Shown here: piece after piece, positions 44,042 to 51,728 of the stretch
Numbering within the stretch: the first letter of the stretch is position 1
How the letters are laid out: every line of letters begins with the position of its first letter
Source of the DNA: CALZIK01 sp945787635
GTDB lineage: Bacteria; Acidobacteriota; Thermoanaerobaculia; Multivoradales; JAHEKO01
DNA length: 64,000 bases
Assembly: GCA_947259725.1 (NCBI GenBank)
Contig: CAMYNM010000005.1
Span: 62,001-126,000, forward strand
Reading direction: 5' to 3'
Notes under the pieces: generated by a model
Seen by the model: only the letters and a program-made list of their open reading frames with translations
What the model was told of the DNA's origin: nothing
The model's database searches: none
Translations under genes and position numbers: made by a program

Positions 44042-44802
44042 TATTCCTTGATAAGCCGAATCCTCTGTGGCTCCAGGCGTGTGCCCTCTGGAGACCATCC
44101 GATCCATAGACCTTCGAAGAACTCACCCGAGTCGTTCAGCTCCAGCACGGCGGCACCCACGGAACGTCTGTTGGTTTCCGCATCGATGTAGACGTAGCAA
44201 AGGCGTCGATTGGACACGGCGCCTTCCAGGAGCCAGGTCCGTTGCTCATCTTCCGACCAGGCTTTCCCAACAATACGACTTCCGTCCTGTCGGAACTCGA
44301 GGCGACCGACCCCGAGCCATTCGCCCCGGGGATCAACGTGGTCCTCGTATTCGCCTCGAAAGACCGTGCGGTCGAGATCAACGCCCGTCTCGAGGCCTTC
44401 GAACCAGGATGGAACTCGGAGTTTCGCCTCGATCGCCTTGACGAGACTTGAGAACGCTGCCTGGTCGCTTTGGCCGTTCCAGCCCGTGAGATCCACCCAA
44501 TGCAGCTCTCTGAAGCCGATTGGAGGTTCCACTGCCTCTATTAGTACCGGTACTAAGACTCCCCGCTTTCTGCCGATATCGGCTTCATCGCGTACGAAAC
44601 TAGAGCTTATGGAACTCGAGGACCAGCCTACAACGACGCTACGTGCTTGGTTCAACGCATCCTCGAGCGACTCCCTGAATCTCTCGCCCGCGGTGAGTGC
44701 GCTATCCCAGTAGACGGACCAGTTCCGGCGCTCGAGGCCCTCGACGAGTAGAGCGATTCGGTCTCGATCTGTTTGGGAGTAACTGACGAAAACGTCGATC
44801 AT
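44041..44802 (-). CDS. TIR-domain protein with beta-rich C-terminal domain
   Basis: 253 residues from ATG 44802; a GTG at 44826 would add eight residues. Residues 1-128 are a TIR domain: MIDVFVSYSQTDRDRIALLV, WSVYWDSALTAGERFRESLE, ARSVVVGWSSSSISSSFVRD. Glu73 is placed where TIR NADases keep the catalytic Glu, and GVLVPVLIEAVEPPIGFREL with HWVDLTGWNG follows. Residues about 140-253 form a separate strand-rich domain (GVGRLEFRQDGSRIVGKAW, LCYVYIDAETNRRSVGAAVL, GEFFEGLWIGWSPEGTRLEP) with the look of a calycin-like barrel; the family is not recognised. TIR proteins in bacteria are often NAD-cleaving immune effectors. No sensor or cyclase gene is adjacent. Confidence 0.8.
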   Translation of the reverse strand: MIDVFVSYSQTDRDRIALLVEGLERRNWSVYWDSALTAGERFRESLEDALNQARSVVVGWSSSSISSSFVRDEADIGRKRGVLVPVLIEAVEPPIGFRELHWVDLTGWNGQSDQAAFSSLVKAIEAKLRVPSWFEGLETGVDLDRTVFRGEYEDHVDPRGEWLGVGRLEFRQDGSRIVGKAWSEDEQRTWLLEGAVSNRRLCYVYIDAETNRRSVGAAVLELNDSGEFFEGLWIGWSPEGTRLEPQRIRLIKE

Positions 44803-45253
44803 GGCGGCACAGCCAAAGTCGTCCACCTTCGAGCAACTCGGATCAATAGCCTCCTACCACTCGGGCGGGTCTCCAGGGTCGTGTCCTGTGGGTTGTCCCC
44901 TTCCGGAACTATACCGCTGCCGGCTTGGATAGAGTACCTTCCGCCCGGTCCCCAGATGACCAGCTGCCTGCCAGCCCAGGCCGGAGGGTCTCGAGGTCGA
45001 CGGCCAGGCGCTTTGAGCGGCTTCAGGCGCAGGTGTCCCAGGCTCGCAGGCGAAGGAACCAGAACCACAGGCTCAGGCAGATTCTGCGACAAGCTTGAGG
45101 GTCTCAGGAGGCGCGCGGGCGGGGCTCGGCGGGCTACTCATTTCGCTCACGGCTGACGTCAGAGCTTAAGAAATTCTAGGCAAGGACTAGGTCCCAGAAG
45201 TCGCCCGGGTGGCACCAGTCGGGCACACCAGTCGGGCACCTAGTCGGCTGACA
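44803..45253. other. Gene-free stretch with a short direct repeat
   Basis: No convincing coding pattern on either strand. A 13-base unit ACCAGTCGGGCAC is repeated twice at 45214-45239, followed by a partial third copy (CTAGTCGG). The overlapping ORFs at 44799-45092 (minus) and 44773-45156 (plus) have no family resemblance strong enough to call. Confidence 0.6.
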
Positions 45254-45721
45254 TCAGGGAAGCTGCTTGGGCTCGGGCAGAATCCGCTCATAGAGGTTCG
45301 AGCCCCACCAGAGGGCCACTACCGCCTCACCGAGAGGATCCGAACCCACAATCCACCAGCCCTCATAGCGACCTTCCATCTCGTCCTTGTTCAACATCCA
45401 GAACTCTTCGCTGATCTTCAGAATCCCAGCCTCGGGGACCATCACGTAGAAGGTCGAGCGGTACCGGTCTCCGGCCACCTTCTCCCAGCTTCCGGCCGAG
45501 TTTGTCCAGGGATCGCTCCAGGCACCGCCGGTGATAGTGCCGCTGCGGTTGTACATCTGCATCGCCGTGTTGGGATTGCCGGGCGAGTCCAAGTCGGGTT
45601 CGGAGTAGACAGCCCAAGCCCCCACCGGGCTCATTGCTTGGTTTCCGCCAGCTGCCATCAGGCTCGACGCTGCCAGCAGCAGGCAAGCCAAGGCCAGACC
45701 CAGAGTGATCGGTCGTTTCAT
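45254..45721 (-). CDS. Small secreted protein of unknown function
   Basis: 155 residues from ATG 45721, with GGAGG upstream; an ATG at 45733 is less well placed. Signal peptide LGLALACLLLAASSLMAAGG. The mature part (SPVGAWAVYSEPDLDSPGNP, MYNRSGTITGGAWSDPW, YRSTFYVMVPEAGILKISEE, GRYEGWWIVGSDPLGEAVVA) is strand-rich and Trp/Tyr-rich, like a small extracytoplasmic barrel. No known family is recognised. It stands alone, with gene-free DNA on both sides. Confidence 0.7.
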   Translation of the reverse strand: MKRPITLGLALACLLLAASSLMAAGGNQAMSPVGAWAVYSEPDLDSPGNPNTAMQMYNRSGTITGGAWSDPWTNSAGSWEKVAGDRYRSTFYVMVPEAGILKISEEFWMLNKDEMEGRYEGWWIVGSDPLGEAVVALWWGSNLYERILPEPKQLP

Positions 45722-46284
45722 CGCATCCTCCACATTCCAAAGCCGGAACCGAGTCCATTCCCGGACCGGAAGCCCTTTGGCAGCCCGGCGATCGTGAGGC
45801 CCTTCGGGGCTGAGCGTTATGCCTGAGCGTCGCGAAGGAGGTGAGGACCCGTGGCTTTGCGGCCCTGGGTTTTCCCAGGTGTGCCGTTATCGAGGCAACT
45901 TCAGACGTTACGCCCGCTATTACAGACGGCGCGCCACCCTAACGGGCGGGCGTTCGGCGAATCACTACGAAAACACTTCGCGCGCGAGGCCACCATCTGG
46001 AAGGGGTCTGATTCAAAAGGCGGGGGTCGCCCGTGTCGATGGGGCCACCCCTCCCCCAACCGGGCCGTCAGATCGTTCACCGACCCCAACCGTCAGCTCC
46101 CCTCGCTTCGCGGGTCCGGCTGATCGCGCCGGCCGGCGCCGCTCTAAGTCAGGCGTTACCGCCTTGGTCGCGCGCGACCTCGACTCGGAGGCTTCCGGCC
46201 ACTGACGAGACCCATATATCCCCAAAACTAACCCACCTCGTAGCGGGGTGAACTCGGGATCTTGTCTAACTGACTGTAACTAAA
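45722..46284. other. Gene-free stretch upstream of tRNA-Glu and the small secreted gene
   Basis: Several short ORFs overlap here on both strands, but none has a ribosome site, signal peptide or recognisable motif. One perfect hairpin is present (CCTGGG, loop TTTT, CCCAGG, at 45864-45879) without a following T-run. Nothing else is seen. Confidence 0.6.
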
Positions 46285-46360
46285 TGGTAGCGCGTACGGG
46301 ATTCGAACCCGTGTTACCGGCGTGAGAGGCCGGCGTCCTAGACCCCTAGACGAACGCGCC
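46285..46360 (-). tRNA. tRNA-Glu (anticodon CTC)
   Basis: 76 bases on the minus strand, including an encoded CCA. Acceptor arms GGCGCGT and ACGCGCT pair with a G-U at the end. The anticodon stem CCGGC/GCCGG closes the loop CTCTCAC, so the anticodon is CTC. The T arm carries the conserved GGTTCGAATCC. It reads GAG codons, which are common in this high-GC sequence. Confidence 0.95.
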
Positions 46361-46444
46361 AGATGGGTTTGCGGCCTCCCGGGGCCGCGATGGGACGGTG
46401 AGGCTAGCAAAAGGAGGCCTGGGGCTCAAGGTGGGAGGACCCTC

Positions 46445-46469
46445 GGTCGACACGGGGGTCGACCGCTAC
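46445..46469 (+). repeat. REP-like palindrome
   Basis: Arms GGTCGAC and GTCGACC around ACGGGG, followed by GCTAC. It lies between tRNA-Glu and the VOC-protein gene. Confidence 0.7.
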
Positions 46470-46484
46470 AGGGGCCGGGGCGAT

Positions 46485-46862
46485 CTACCCTTCGACGAAG
46501 AGAATCTTGACGCCGTCGGGGTCGTTGGTCTGATAGACCGTCTTGCCGGTTCCGTCCTTGCGCAGGCCGCCCGGGATGTTGCGCTCGCGAAAGATGAGCT
46601 CCTTGTAGATCTCATCGGCCGAGGCGACCACGCAGGTCAGCACCATGGGCGCGTCGGGTGGATGGTAGCCGAGGTTTCGGTCCTTGCCCCGCGCAAGGCC
46701 GGTGACCTCGATCTGGCCGGCGCCGGCCTGGTACACCGCCGAGCGACCGCCGGCGCCGTCGCTGCTGGAAAGACGTGGCAGCGCCAGGACCACGCCGTAA
46801 AAATGGCAGGTTCGGTCGAAGTCCTTGGCCTTCAGGGTGGCTCTGAATTCTCGGATTTCCAT
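46485..46862 (-). CDS. VOC (glyoxalase/bleomycin-resistance) family protein
   Basis: 125 residues from ATG 46862 with AAGGAGG upstream. Two half-domains of the vicinal-oxygen-chelate fold: MEIREFRATLKAKDFDRTCH followed by FYGVVLALPRL, and MVLTCVVASADEIYKELIF ending in TVYQTNDPDGVKILFVEG. It is the size of a single VOC unit; it may be a metal-dependent lyase, dioxygenase or binding protein. The substrate is not predictable. Divergent from the amidase gene. Confidence 0.82.
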   Translation of the reverse strand: MEIREFRATLKAKDFDRTCHFYGVVLALPRLSSSDGAGGRSAVYQAGAGQIEVTGLARGKDRNLGYHPPDAPMVLTCVVASADEIYKELIFRERNIPGGLRKDGTGKTVYQTNDPDGVKILFVEG

Positions 46863-46917
46863 TGTCTGATGCCTCCTTGCACCGGTTGGGTCGCGCCGCG
46901 GATGGTATCCTCTCGCC

Positions 46918-48438
46918 GTGCCGACTCGGTTGCGAGCCCTCACCGGCGGTCTGATCTTACTCGCCATTTCTCCCCTCGAGGCCGCCAATCCTGCGGCCGA
47001 GGATCGCTCGCTCGAGGTTCTGGAAACCGGCCTCGCCGCAGTGAGCTTCGAGGGACGCAGCCGTCCGCTCTACTACTCGCGAACCCTGGCCGGGCCGTTG
47101 TTCGCGCTCCAGCCGCTGGCTTCCAACCTGGGCGGGCAGCTGGTCGTCGGACCCGTGGACCTCAGGCACGAGCTGCGAATCCAGGAAGCGTCGTTTCTCT
47201 TTGGCCCGGGCTCGATCGCCATGACCGAAGGCCGGGAGATCAAGATCCTCTCCCAAGCTCCGGTCATGGGAACCGGTGGCTTGCACGTACCGCTGGATTT
47301 TCTGGAGGCGCTCTACGGCAATCTCCTCGGCTTCGATTTTTCCTGGATGCCCACCGACCGGATCCTGACCGTGGTTGGGCGCCCGCTGCGCGAGCTGCCG
47401 GTCACGCTCGACGTGGTCCACCTGCAGGGCGTGACCACACTGGTGTTCGAGTTCCCCGACCGGCCTCGCTACCACATCAAGAAGTCCCCTCGGAGTATCG
47501 ACATCGGCTTGATCGGCGATCGACTCAACGCGTCTTCGAGCCGCGAGTTTCCCGCAGATGAGTTCGTACGCGACGTGCGCATATCGTCCCAGGGCATCCG
47601 CATCGAGCTTGCTTCGAGGACCGTGGCACAGGACTACGTGCTCGAGAACCCGTTCCGGATCGTGCTCGACGTTCTGCGCGATCGCTCAGGCGGCGCGGTC
47701 TCGGCGCGAGCGCCTTCGCCCCGCCAGCGGGCGCAGCGCAGCGGCATTCGCACGGTCATTCTCGACCCGGGTCACGGCGGCAACGACCCGGGCGCGACGC
47801 ACGGCGAGGACGCGAAGGAGAAGAAGCTGACCCTAGCGCTCGCGAAACAACTCAAGGCCCGGCTCGAGCAGACCTTGAACTTGCGGGTGGTCCTGACCCG
47901 CAGCAGCGACGCCGATCTCTCGCTCGACTCGAGGTCGGCGCTGGCCAACCAGTACAAAGGGGACCTCTTCATCTCGCTCCATCTCAATTCGTCACCGAAC
48001 GCGTCGGCGCGCGGCGCCGAAACCTACTTTTCGAGCTTTGATCCGAGCGACGCGCAGGCGGAGCGGGCGGCGGCGTTCGAGAACGCCAGCTCGGCCGACC
48101 CTCTCTACGACCTGCAGCTGATGCTTTGGGACCTCGCTCAGAGCCAGTATCTGGGGCAGAGTCAGAGCCTGGCCGGCCTGGTCCAGGCGGAGCTCAACGA
48201 CGCGCTCGGGCTGCGCGATCGAGGGGTCAAGCAAGCGCCTTTCCGGGTGCTGCTCGGCGCCGCGATGCCCGCCGTTTTGGTCGAGTTCGGCTTCCTGAGC
48301 AACCCCAGCGAGAAGACCCGCCTGCAGGACTCCGGTTATCGAACCGAGCTGATCGAAGCGCTGGTACGCGCCGTGGCCCGATACAAGGCCATGATCGAGC
48401 AGTCTTCGGCCCCGCTGCCCGAGTTCTCGAGCAGATGA
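46918..48438 (+). CDS. N-acetylmuramoyl-L-alanine amidase (Amidase_3) with AMIN-like region
   Basis: 506 residues from GTG 46918. Signal-like N-terminus, an N-terminal domain resembling the copper-amine-oxidase-N/AMIN type (LFALQPLASNLGGQLVVG, FDFSWMPTDRILTVVGRPLR), then the zinc amidase domain from about 275. Zinc ligands and neighbours: TVILDPGHGGNDPGATHG, GDLFISLHLNSSPNASARGA and AVLVEFGFLSNPSEKTRL with the catalytic Glu. It cleaves the amide between MurNAc and the stem peptide in the periplasm. First gene of a set joined by ATGA overlaps with the GerMN gene and murI. Confidence 0.9.
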   Translation: MPTRLRALTGGLILLAISPLEAANPAAEDRSLEVLETGLAAVSFEGRSRPLYYSRTLAGPLFALQPLASNLGGQLVVGPVDLRHELRIQEASFLFGPGSIAMTEGREIKILSQAPVMGTGGLHVPLDFLEALYGNLLGFDFSWMPTDRILTVVGRPLRELPVTLDVVHLQGVTTLVFEFPDRPRYHIKKSPRSIDIGLIGDRLNASSSREFPADEFVRDVRISSQGIRIELASRTVAQDYVLENPFRIVLDVLRDRSGGAVSARAPSPRQRAQRSGIRTVILDPGHGGNDPGATHGEDAKEKKLTLALAKQLKARLEQTLNLRVVLTRSSDADLSLDSRSALANQYKGDLFISLHLNSSPNASARGAETYFSSFDPSDAQAERAAAFENASSADPLYDLQLMLWDLAQSQYLGQSQSLAGLVQAELNDALGLRDRGVKQAPFRVLLGAAMPAVLVEFGFLSNPSEKTRLQDSGYRTELIEALVRAVARYKAMIEQSSAPLPEFSSR

Positions 48439-49001
48439 CTCGCCGCTCGGCCCTGCTGCTGGCGCTGGCGCTTGTCGCGGTGACCGTCGCCGGCCTCGCC
48501 TACCGGCGTCTCTCCAAGCCCGAAGCGGTTGCGGAAGGTGTGGCGTTGAGCGGTGTGGTGCCGACCGAGGGCGATCGCTGGGTAGCGGCGATCTACTTTC
48601 CGTCCGCAGCCGGCCTGCTCGAGCCCGAGATGCGCGAGGCCCCGGCCAACCTCGAGCCGGCCGAGCGCCGGCTCTGGCTCGCCGAGCAGCTGGCGGCCGG
48701 GCCCAAGACCGACGGCCTCCGGCCCGCGCTTCCCCCCGGCACCACGGTCGCAGGCGTCTACAACGCGCCGGATGGAACCCTGTACCTGGACTTCACGGTC
48801 TCGCAGACCGCCACCGGCATGGGCTCGACCGAAGAGCTTCTCTCGCTCTACAGCCTGGTCAACACACTGCTGCTCGATGACCCGGCCGCCAACCGCGCGA
48901 TCATCCTGATCAACGGACGGCAGCGCGAAACGCTCGCAGGGCACGTCGATACCACCCGCCCCCTGACCGCGCGACCGGATCTCGTTCGCGAAGCCGGATG
49001 A
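48435..49001 (+). CDS. GerMN-domain membrane or secreted protein
   Basis: 188 residues, start ATG overlapping the amidase stop (ATGA). An N-terminal membrane/signal segment (LLLALALVAVTVAGLAYRRL) is followed by a GerMN domain: AERRLWLAEQLAAGPKTDGL, RPALPPGTTVAGVYNAPDGT, LYLDFTVSQTATGMGSTEEL, LYSLVNTLLLDDPAANRAII. GerM-like proteins act at the cell wall. Being sandwiched between an amidase and glutamate racemase fits the cluster seen in many bacteria. Confidence 0.85.
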   Translation: MTRRSALLLALALVAVTVAGLAYRRLSKPEAVAEGVALSGVVPTEGDRWVAAIYFPSAAGLLEPEMREAPANLEPAERRLWLAEQLAAGPKTDGLRPALPPGTTVAGVYNAPDGTLYLDFTVSQTATGMGSTEELLSLYSLVNTLLLDDPAANRAIILINGRQRETLAGHVDTTRPLTARPDLVREAG

Positions 49002-49777
49002 AGCAGATCGGCGTCTTCGACTCCGGTGTCGGCGGCCTGACTGTCGTGCGCGCGCTCAAGCGAAGGGTCCCGCACGAATCGATTCTGTTCTTGGGCGACA
49101 CTGCCCGGCTGCCCTACGGAACCAAGTCCGGCGCCACCGTCACCCGCTACACCCAGCGCAACGTGGACTTTCTCGCGCAGCAGGGCGTCAAGGCAATCGT
49201 CATCGCCTGCAACACGGCCTCGGCGTTGGCCCTCGACCGGATCTCGCCACCGGTGCCCCTGTGGGGCGTCGTCGAGCCGGGAGCCGAGCGCGCCGCGACT
49301 CTTGCCAAGCGCTCGGTGGGAGTGCTCGGCACCGAGTCAACCGTCCTTTCGCAAGCCTACCAGCGGGCGATCCTGCGCCGCCGTCCGGAGCTCGAGGTCG
49401 TCGCGCAGGCGTGTCCTTTGTTCGTCCCGCTGGTCGAGGAAGGCTGGCTGGACGATCCGGTGACCCGACAGGTCGCCCAGCGCTACGTGCGCCCGCTCGT
49501 CGAGCACGGGGTCGATACGGTCGTGCTGGGCTGCACCCATTACCCGCTTCTCAAACCTGTGCTGCGCGAGCTTTTCGGCGACGATGTCGAGCTGGTCGAT
49601 TCGGCGGAGGTCGCGGCCGAAGCGGTCGCGGACTCGCTCCCCGCGGTGCCCGACGTCGAAGACGAGCCCAGGGCGTCGGACCGTTTCGTCGTAACCGACG
49701 CCACAGAGCGTTTCGAGCGTCTCGCCCATCGGATTCTCGAGGGCAACTGGGGCACGCTCGAGCACATCGATCTCTAG
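48998..49777 (+). CDS. murI: Glutamate racemase
   Basis: 259 residues, start ATG overlapping the GerMN stop (ATGA). IGVFDSGVGGLTVVRALKRR at the N-terminus, FLGDTARLPYGTKS, and the two catalytic cysteines in VIACNTASALAL and VLGCTHYPLLKPVL identify MurI. It makes D-glutamate for peptidoglycan in the cytoplasm. Normal length for the family. Confidence 0.95.
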   Translation: MKQIGVFDSGVGGLTVVRALKRRVPHESILFLGDTARLPYGTKSGATVTRYTQRNVDFLAQQGVKAIVIACNTASALALDRISPPVPLWGVVEPGAERAATLAKRSVGVLGTESTVLSQAYQRAILRRRPELEVVAQACPLFVPLVEEGWLDDPVTRQVAQRYVRPLVEHGVDTVVLGCTHYPLLKPVLRELFGDDVELVDSAEVAAEAVADSLPAVPDVEDEPRASDRFVVTDATERFERLAHRILEGNWGTLEHIDL

Positions 49778-49805
49778 ACGAAGCGGAGCGGGTAGACTAG
49801 CTTTC

Positions 49806-50633
49806 GTGCCGAAACTAGGACATGCCGGATCGCGCGCTCACGGGAGGGGCGACGACGCCCTCCGACCGATCTCGATCGAGTTGGGCGCCATGAAGTTCGC
49901 CGACGGCTCGGCGCTCATCGAAACCGGCGACACTCGAGTGCTGGTCGCGGCGACACTCGAGAACCGCGTGCCGCCGTTTATGGACGGCAGCGGTCGCGGT
50001 TGGATCACCGCCGAGTACGCGATGCTGCCCCGCTCGACCACCCGCCGCTCGGCGAGGGAGGTCAAACGCGGCAGGCAGTCGGGCCGAAGCGCCGAGATCC
50101 AACGGCTGGTGGGTCGCAGTCTGCGGGCCGCCTTCGACCTCGAAGCGCTGCCCGACAAGACGCTGATTCTCGACTGTGACGTCATCCAGGCCGACGGCGG
50201 CACCCGCACCGCCTCGATCACCGGCGCGTACGTGGCCGCGGTGCACGCCTTCGGCGAGGCCTTTTTGCGCGGCGATCTCAAACGCTGGCCGATCGTCGAG
50301 AACCTGGCGGCGACATCGGTCGGCATCTTCGAAGGCCGCCTGCTTCTCGACCTCGACGCCAGCGAGGACCAGAACGCCGAGGTCGACATGAACGTCGTCG
50401 GCACCGGCGCCGGCGGGCTGGTGGAGGTTCAGGGCACCGGCGAGCGCGGCGCCTTCTCGCGGGAGCAGTTCGACCGGCTGGTGGATCTCGCCGCCGACGG
50501 CATCCACCAACTCGTCGAATACCAGAACCGCGCTCTCGCGCCGGTGCTCGAACAGATCGCGGCGATTGCCCAGAAGGGCAGCCGCCGGGAGGCGCCGCCA
50601 CGCGACGAAAAAGAGGTCTGGGGCAAGCCGTAG
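49806..50633 (+). CDS. rph: Ribonuclease PH
   Basis: 275 residues from GTG 49806. Conserved RNase PH features: PISIELGAMKFADGSALIET, GRGWITAEYAMLPRSTTRRS, GRQSGRSAEIQRLVGRSLRA, DCDVIQADGGTRTASITGAY, DLDASEDQNAEVDMNVVGTG. It trims tRNA 3' ends phosphorolytically. In many genomes the next gene is the XTP/dITP diphosphatase rdgB; here the neighbour is a minus-strand DUF1573 gene instead. Confidence 0.95.
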   Translation: MPKLGHAGSRAHGRGDDALRPISIELGAMKFADGSALIETGDTRVLVAATLENRVPPFMDGSGRGWITAEYAMLPRSTTRRSAREVKRGRQSGRSAEIQRLVGRSLRAAFDLEALPDKTLILDCDVIQADGGTRTASITGAYVAAVHAFGEAFLRGDLKRWPIVENLAATSVGIFEGRLLLDLDASEDQNAEVDMNVVGTGAGGLVEVQGTGERGAFSREQFDRLVDLAADGIHQLVEYQNRALAPVLEQIAAIAQKGSRREAPPRDEKEVWGKP

Positions 50634-50639
50634 GCGGAT

Positions 50640-51629
50640 CTAGAGAACCGTGCCGCTGAGGTCGACCTCGACCAGCGGCCGGCGCCGGCTCGAGGTCGTG
50701 ATCTGGACCTTGCCCTGGAACGGGCCCTGGGTCATCCCGGGCGTCAAGGTCAGCACGATCTTGTAGACCTTGCCCTGCTCGACCTCTTCGATCGCGGCCT
50801 CGATGCCCGCCACGTCGACGCTCACCGACTCGAGCGAGATCGCCGCATCGGTCTGGTTGCGGACGTCGAGAGTCGTGGTGAATGCGGTCTCGAGTGAGCG
50901 GCTGCCCAGGTCGGCGACTCGAGGGGTGACGCTCACCACCGGGCGAATGAAACCCGAAACCGGAATCTTGACCACCCGCTGCTTGGGGTGGTTGGTCTCG
51001 ACCTCGACGAAGTCCGCCATGGGCCCTATCGGAGCGCGGTTTCGATCGAGCTCCAGAGCGACCTGCCAGCGGCCCTTCTCATCACCATCGCGGGAGTAGG
51101 ACGCCTTCAAGTACGGGAACGGCGAACGCACCGCTCGAACCTCCAGCTCCGGCCCATCGGCGGTCCACAGCGTCTGCCGGTTCGATTCGGTGCCGGCTCC
51201 TTCGAGCACGATAAAACGCGCGTAGCCGGGATCGACCTGGACCAGAGGCTCGACGGTGGCCTTGACCACGAGGGTGATCTTGGGGTTCTCGCTGTCGCTG
51301 GTGAACACGGTTACCGACTTCGCGATGGGGCCGTTGAAGTTGGCGGTGCTCACGACAGCGGAAATCTCTCCGGTCTCTCCGGCGGCGATCTCCTTGTCGT
51401 AGCTCGCCACGGTGCAACCGCACGAGGCCTTGACCTCGCGCACGGTGAGCGTCTCGTCTCCGGCGTTGCGAAGCTTGAAGGCGTGCTCGATCTTCTCGCC
51501 CTTGGCGACTTTGCCCACGTCCACGGTGGGTTGCTCGACGACGGCTCTGGCCGCGGCGAAGGTCGGTGACGCGGCAGAAGCAGCGACGAGAATCATGAGA
51601 CTCAAAGAAACTGAAAGCAGTTTGGGCAC
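50640..51629 (-). CDS. Secreted DUF1573 protein
   Basis: 329 residues from GTG 51629, chosen because AGGAGG lies 5 bases upstream. Signal peptide LSLMILVAASAASPTFAAAR. The DUF1573 region (about 33-130) shows VDVGKVAKGEKIEHAFKLRN and the Cys pair VKASCGCTVASYDKEI, the hallmark of the family. Two further Ig-like segments follow (about 140-329: VKIPVSGFIRPVVSVTPRVA, TTTLDVRNQTDAAISLESVS). Likely periplasmic; function unknown. A possible promoter is listed at 51652-51679. Confidence 0.82.
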   Translation of the reverse strand: MPKLLSVSLSLMILVAASAASPTFAAARAVVEQPTVDVGKVAKGEKIEHAFKLRNAGDETLTVREVKASCGCTVASYDKEIAAGETGEISAVVSTANFNGPIAKSVTVFTSDSENPKITLVVKATVEPLVQVDPGYARFIVLEGAGTESNRQTLWTADGPELEVRAVRSPFPYLKASYSRDGDEKGRWQVALELDRNRAPIGPMADFVEVETNHPKQRVVKIPVSGFIRPVVSVTPRVADLGSRSLETAFTTTLDVRNQTDAAISLESVSVDVAGIEAAIEEVEQGKVYKIVLTLTPGMTQGPFQGKVQITTSSRRRPLVEVDLSGTVL

Positions 51630-51651
51630 GGCATCCTCCTGGACCGCCAAT

Positions 51652-51679
51652 GCTATATTGCCCGGGCTCCGACGCGCAA
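51652..51679 (-). promoter_or_regulatory. Possible sigma70-like promoter for the DUF1573 gene
   Basis: On the minus strand TTGCGC (51674-51679) and TATAGC (51652-51657) are 16 bases apart, about 25 bases before the GTG start and its ribosome site. The match is moderate and based on pattern only. Confidence 0.3.
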
Positions 51680-51728
51680 AGCGATCGGCTCGAGCCATTC
51701 AGCCCCCAGGGCCAAACCCCTCGACACT

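Noticed and set aside
44799..45092. Minus-strand 97-residue ORF with a faintly kelch-like GRQLVIWGPGGRYS
   Set aside because: Only one such segment is present, without neighbouring repeats or a signal peptide. Too weak to call a gene or a remnant.
45819..46205. 128-residue ORF before tRNA-Glu
   Set aside because: No ribosome site, Arg/Pro/Ser-rich low-complexity content and overlapping ORFs in other frames.
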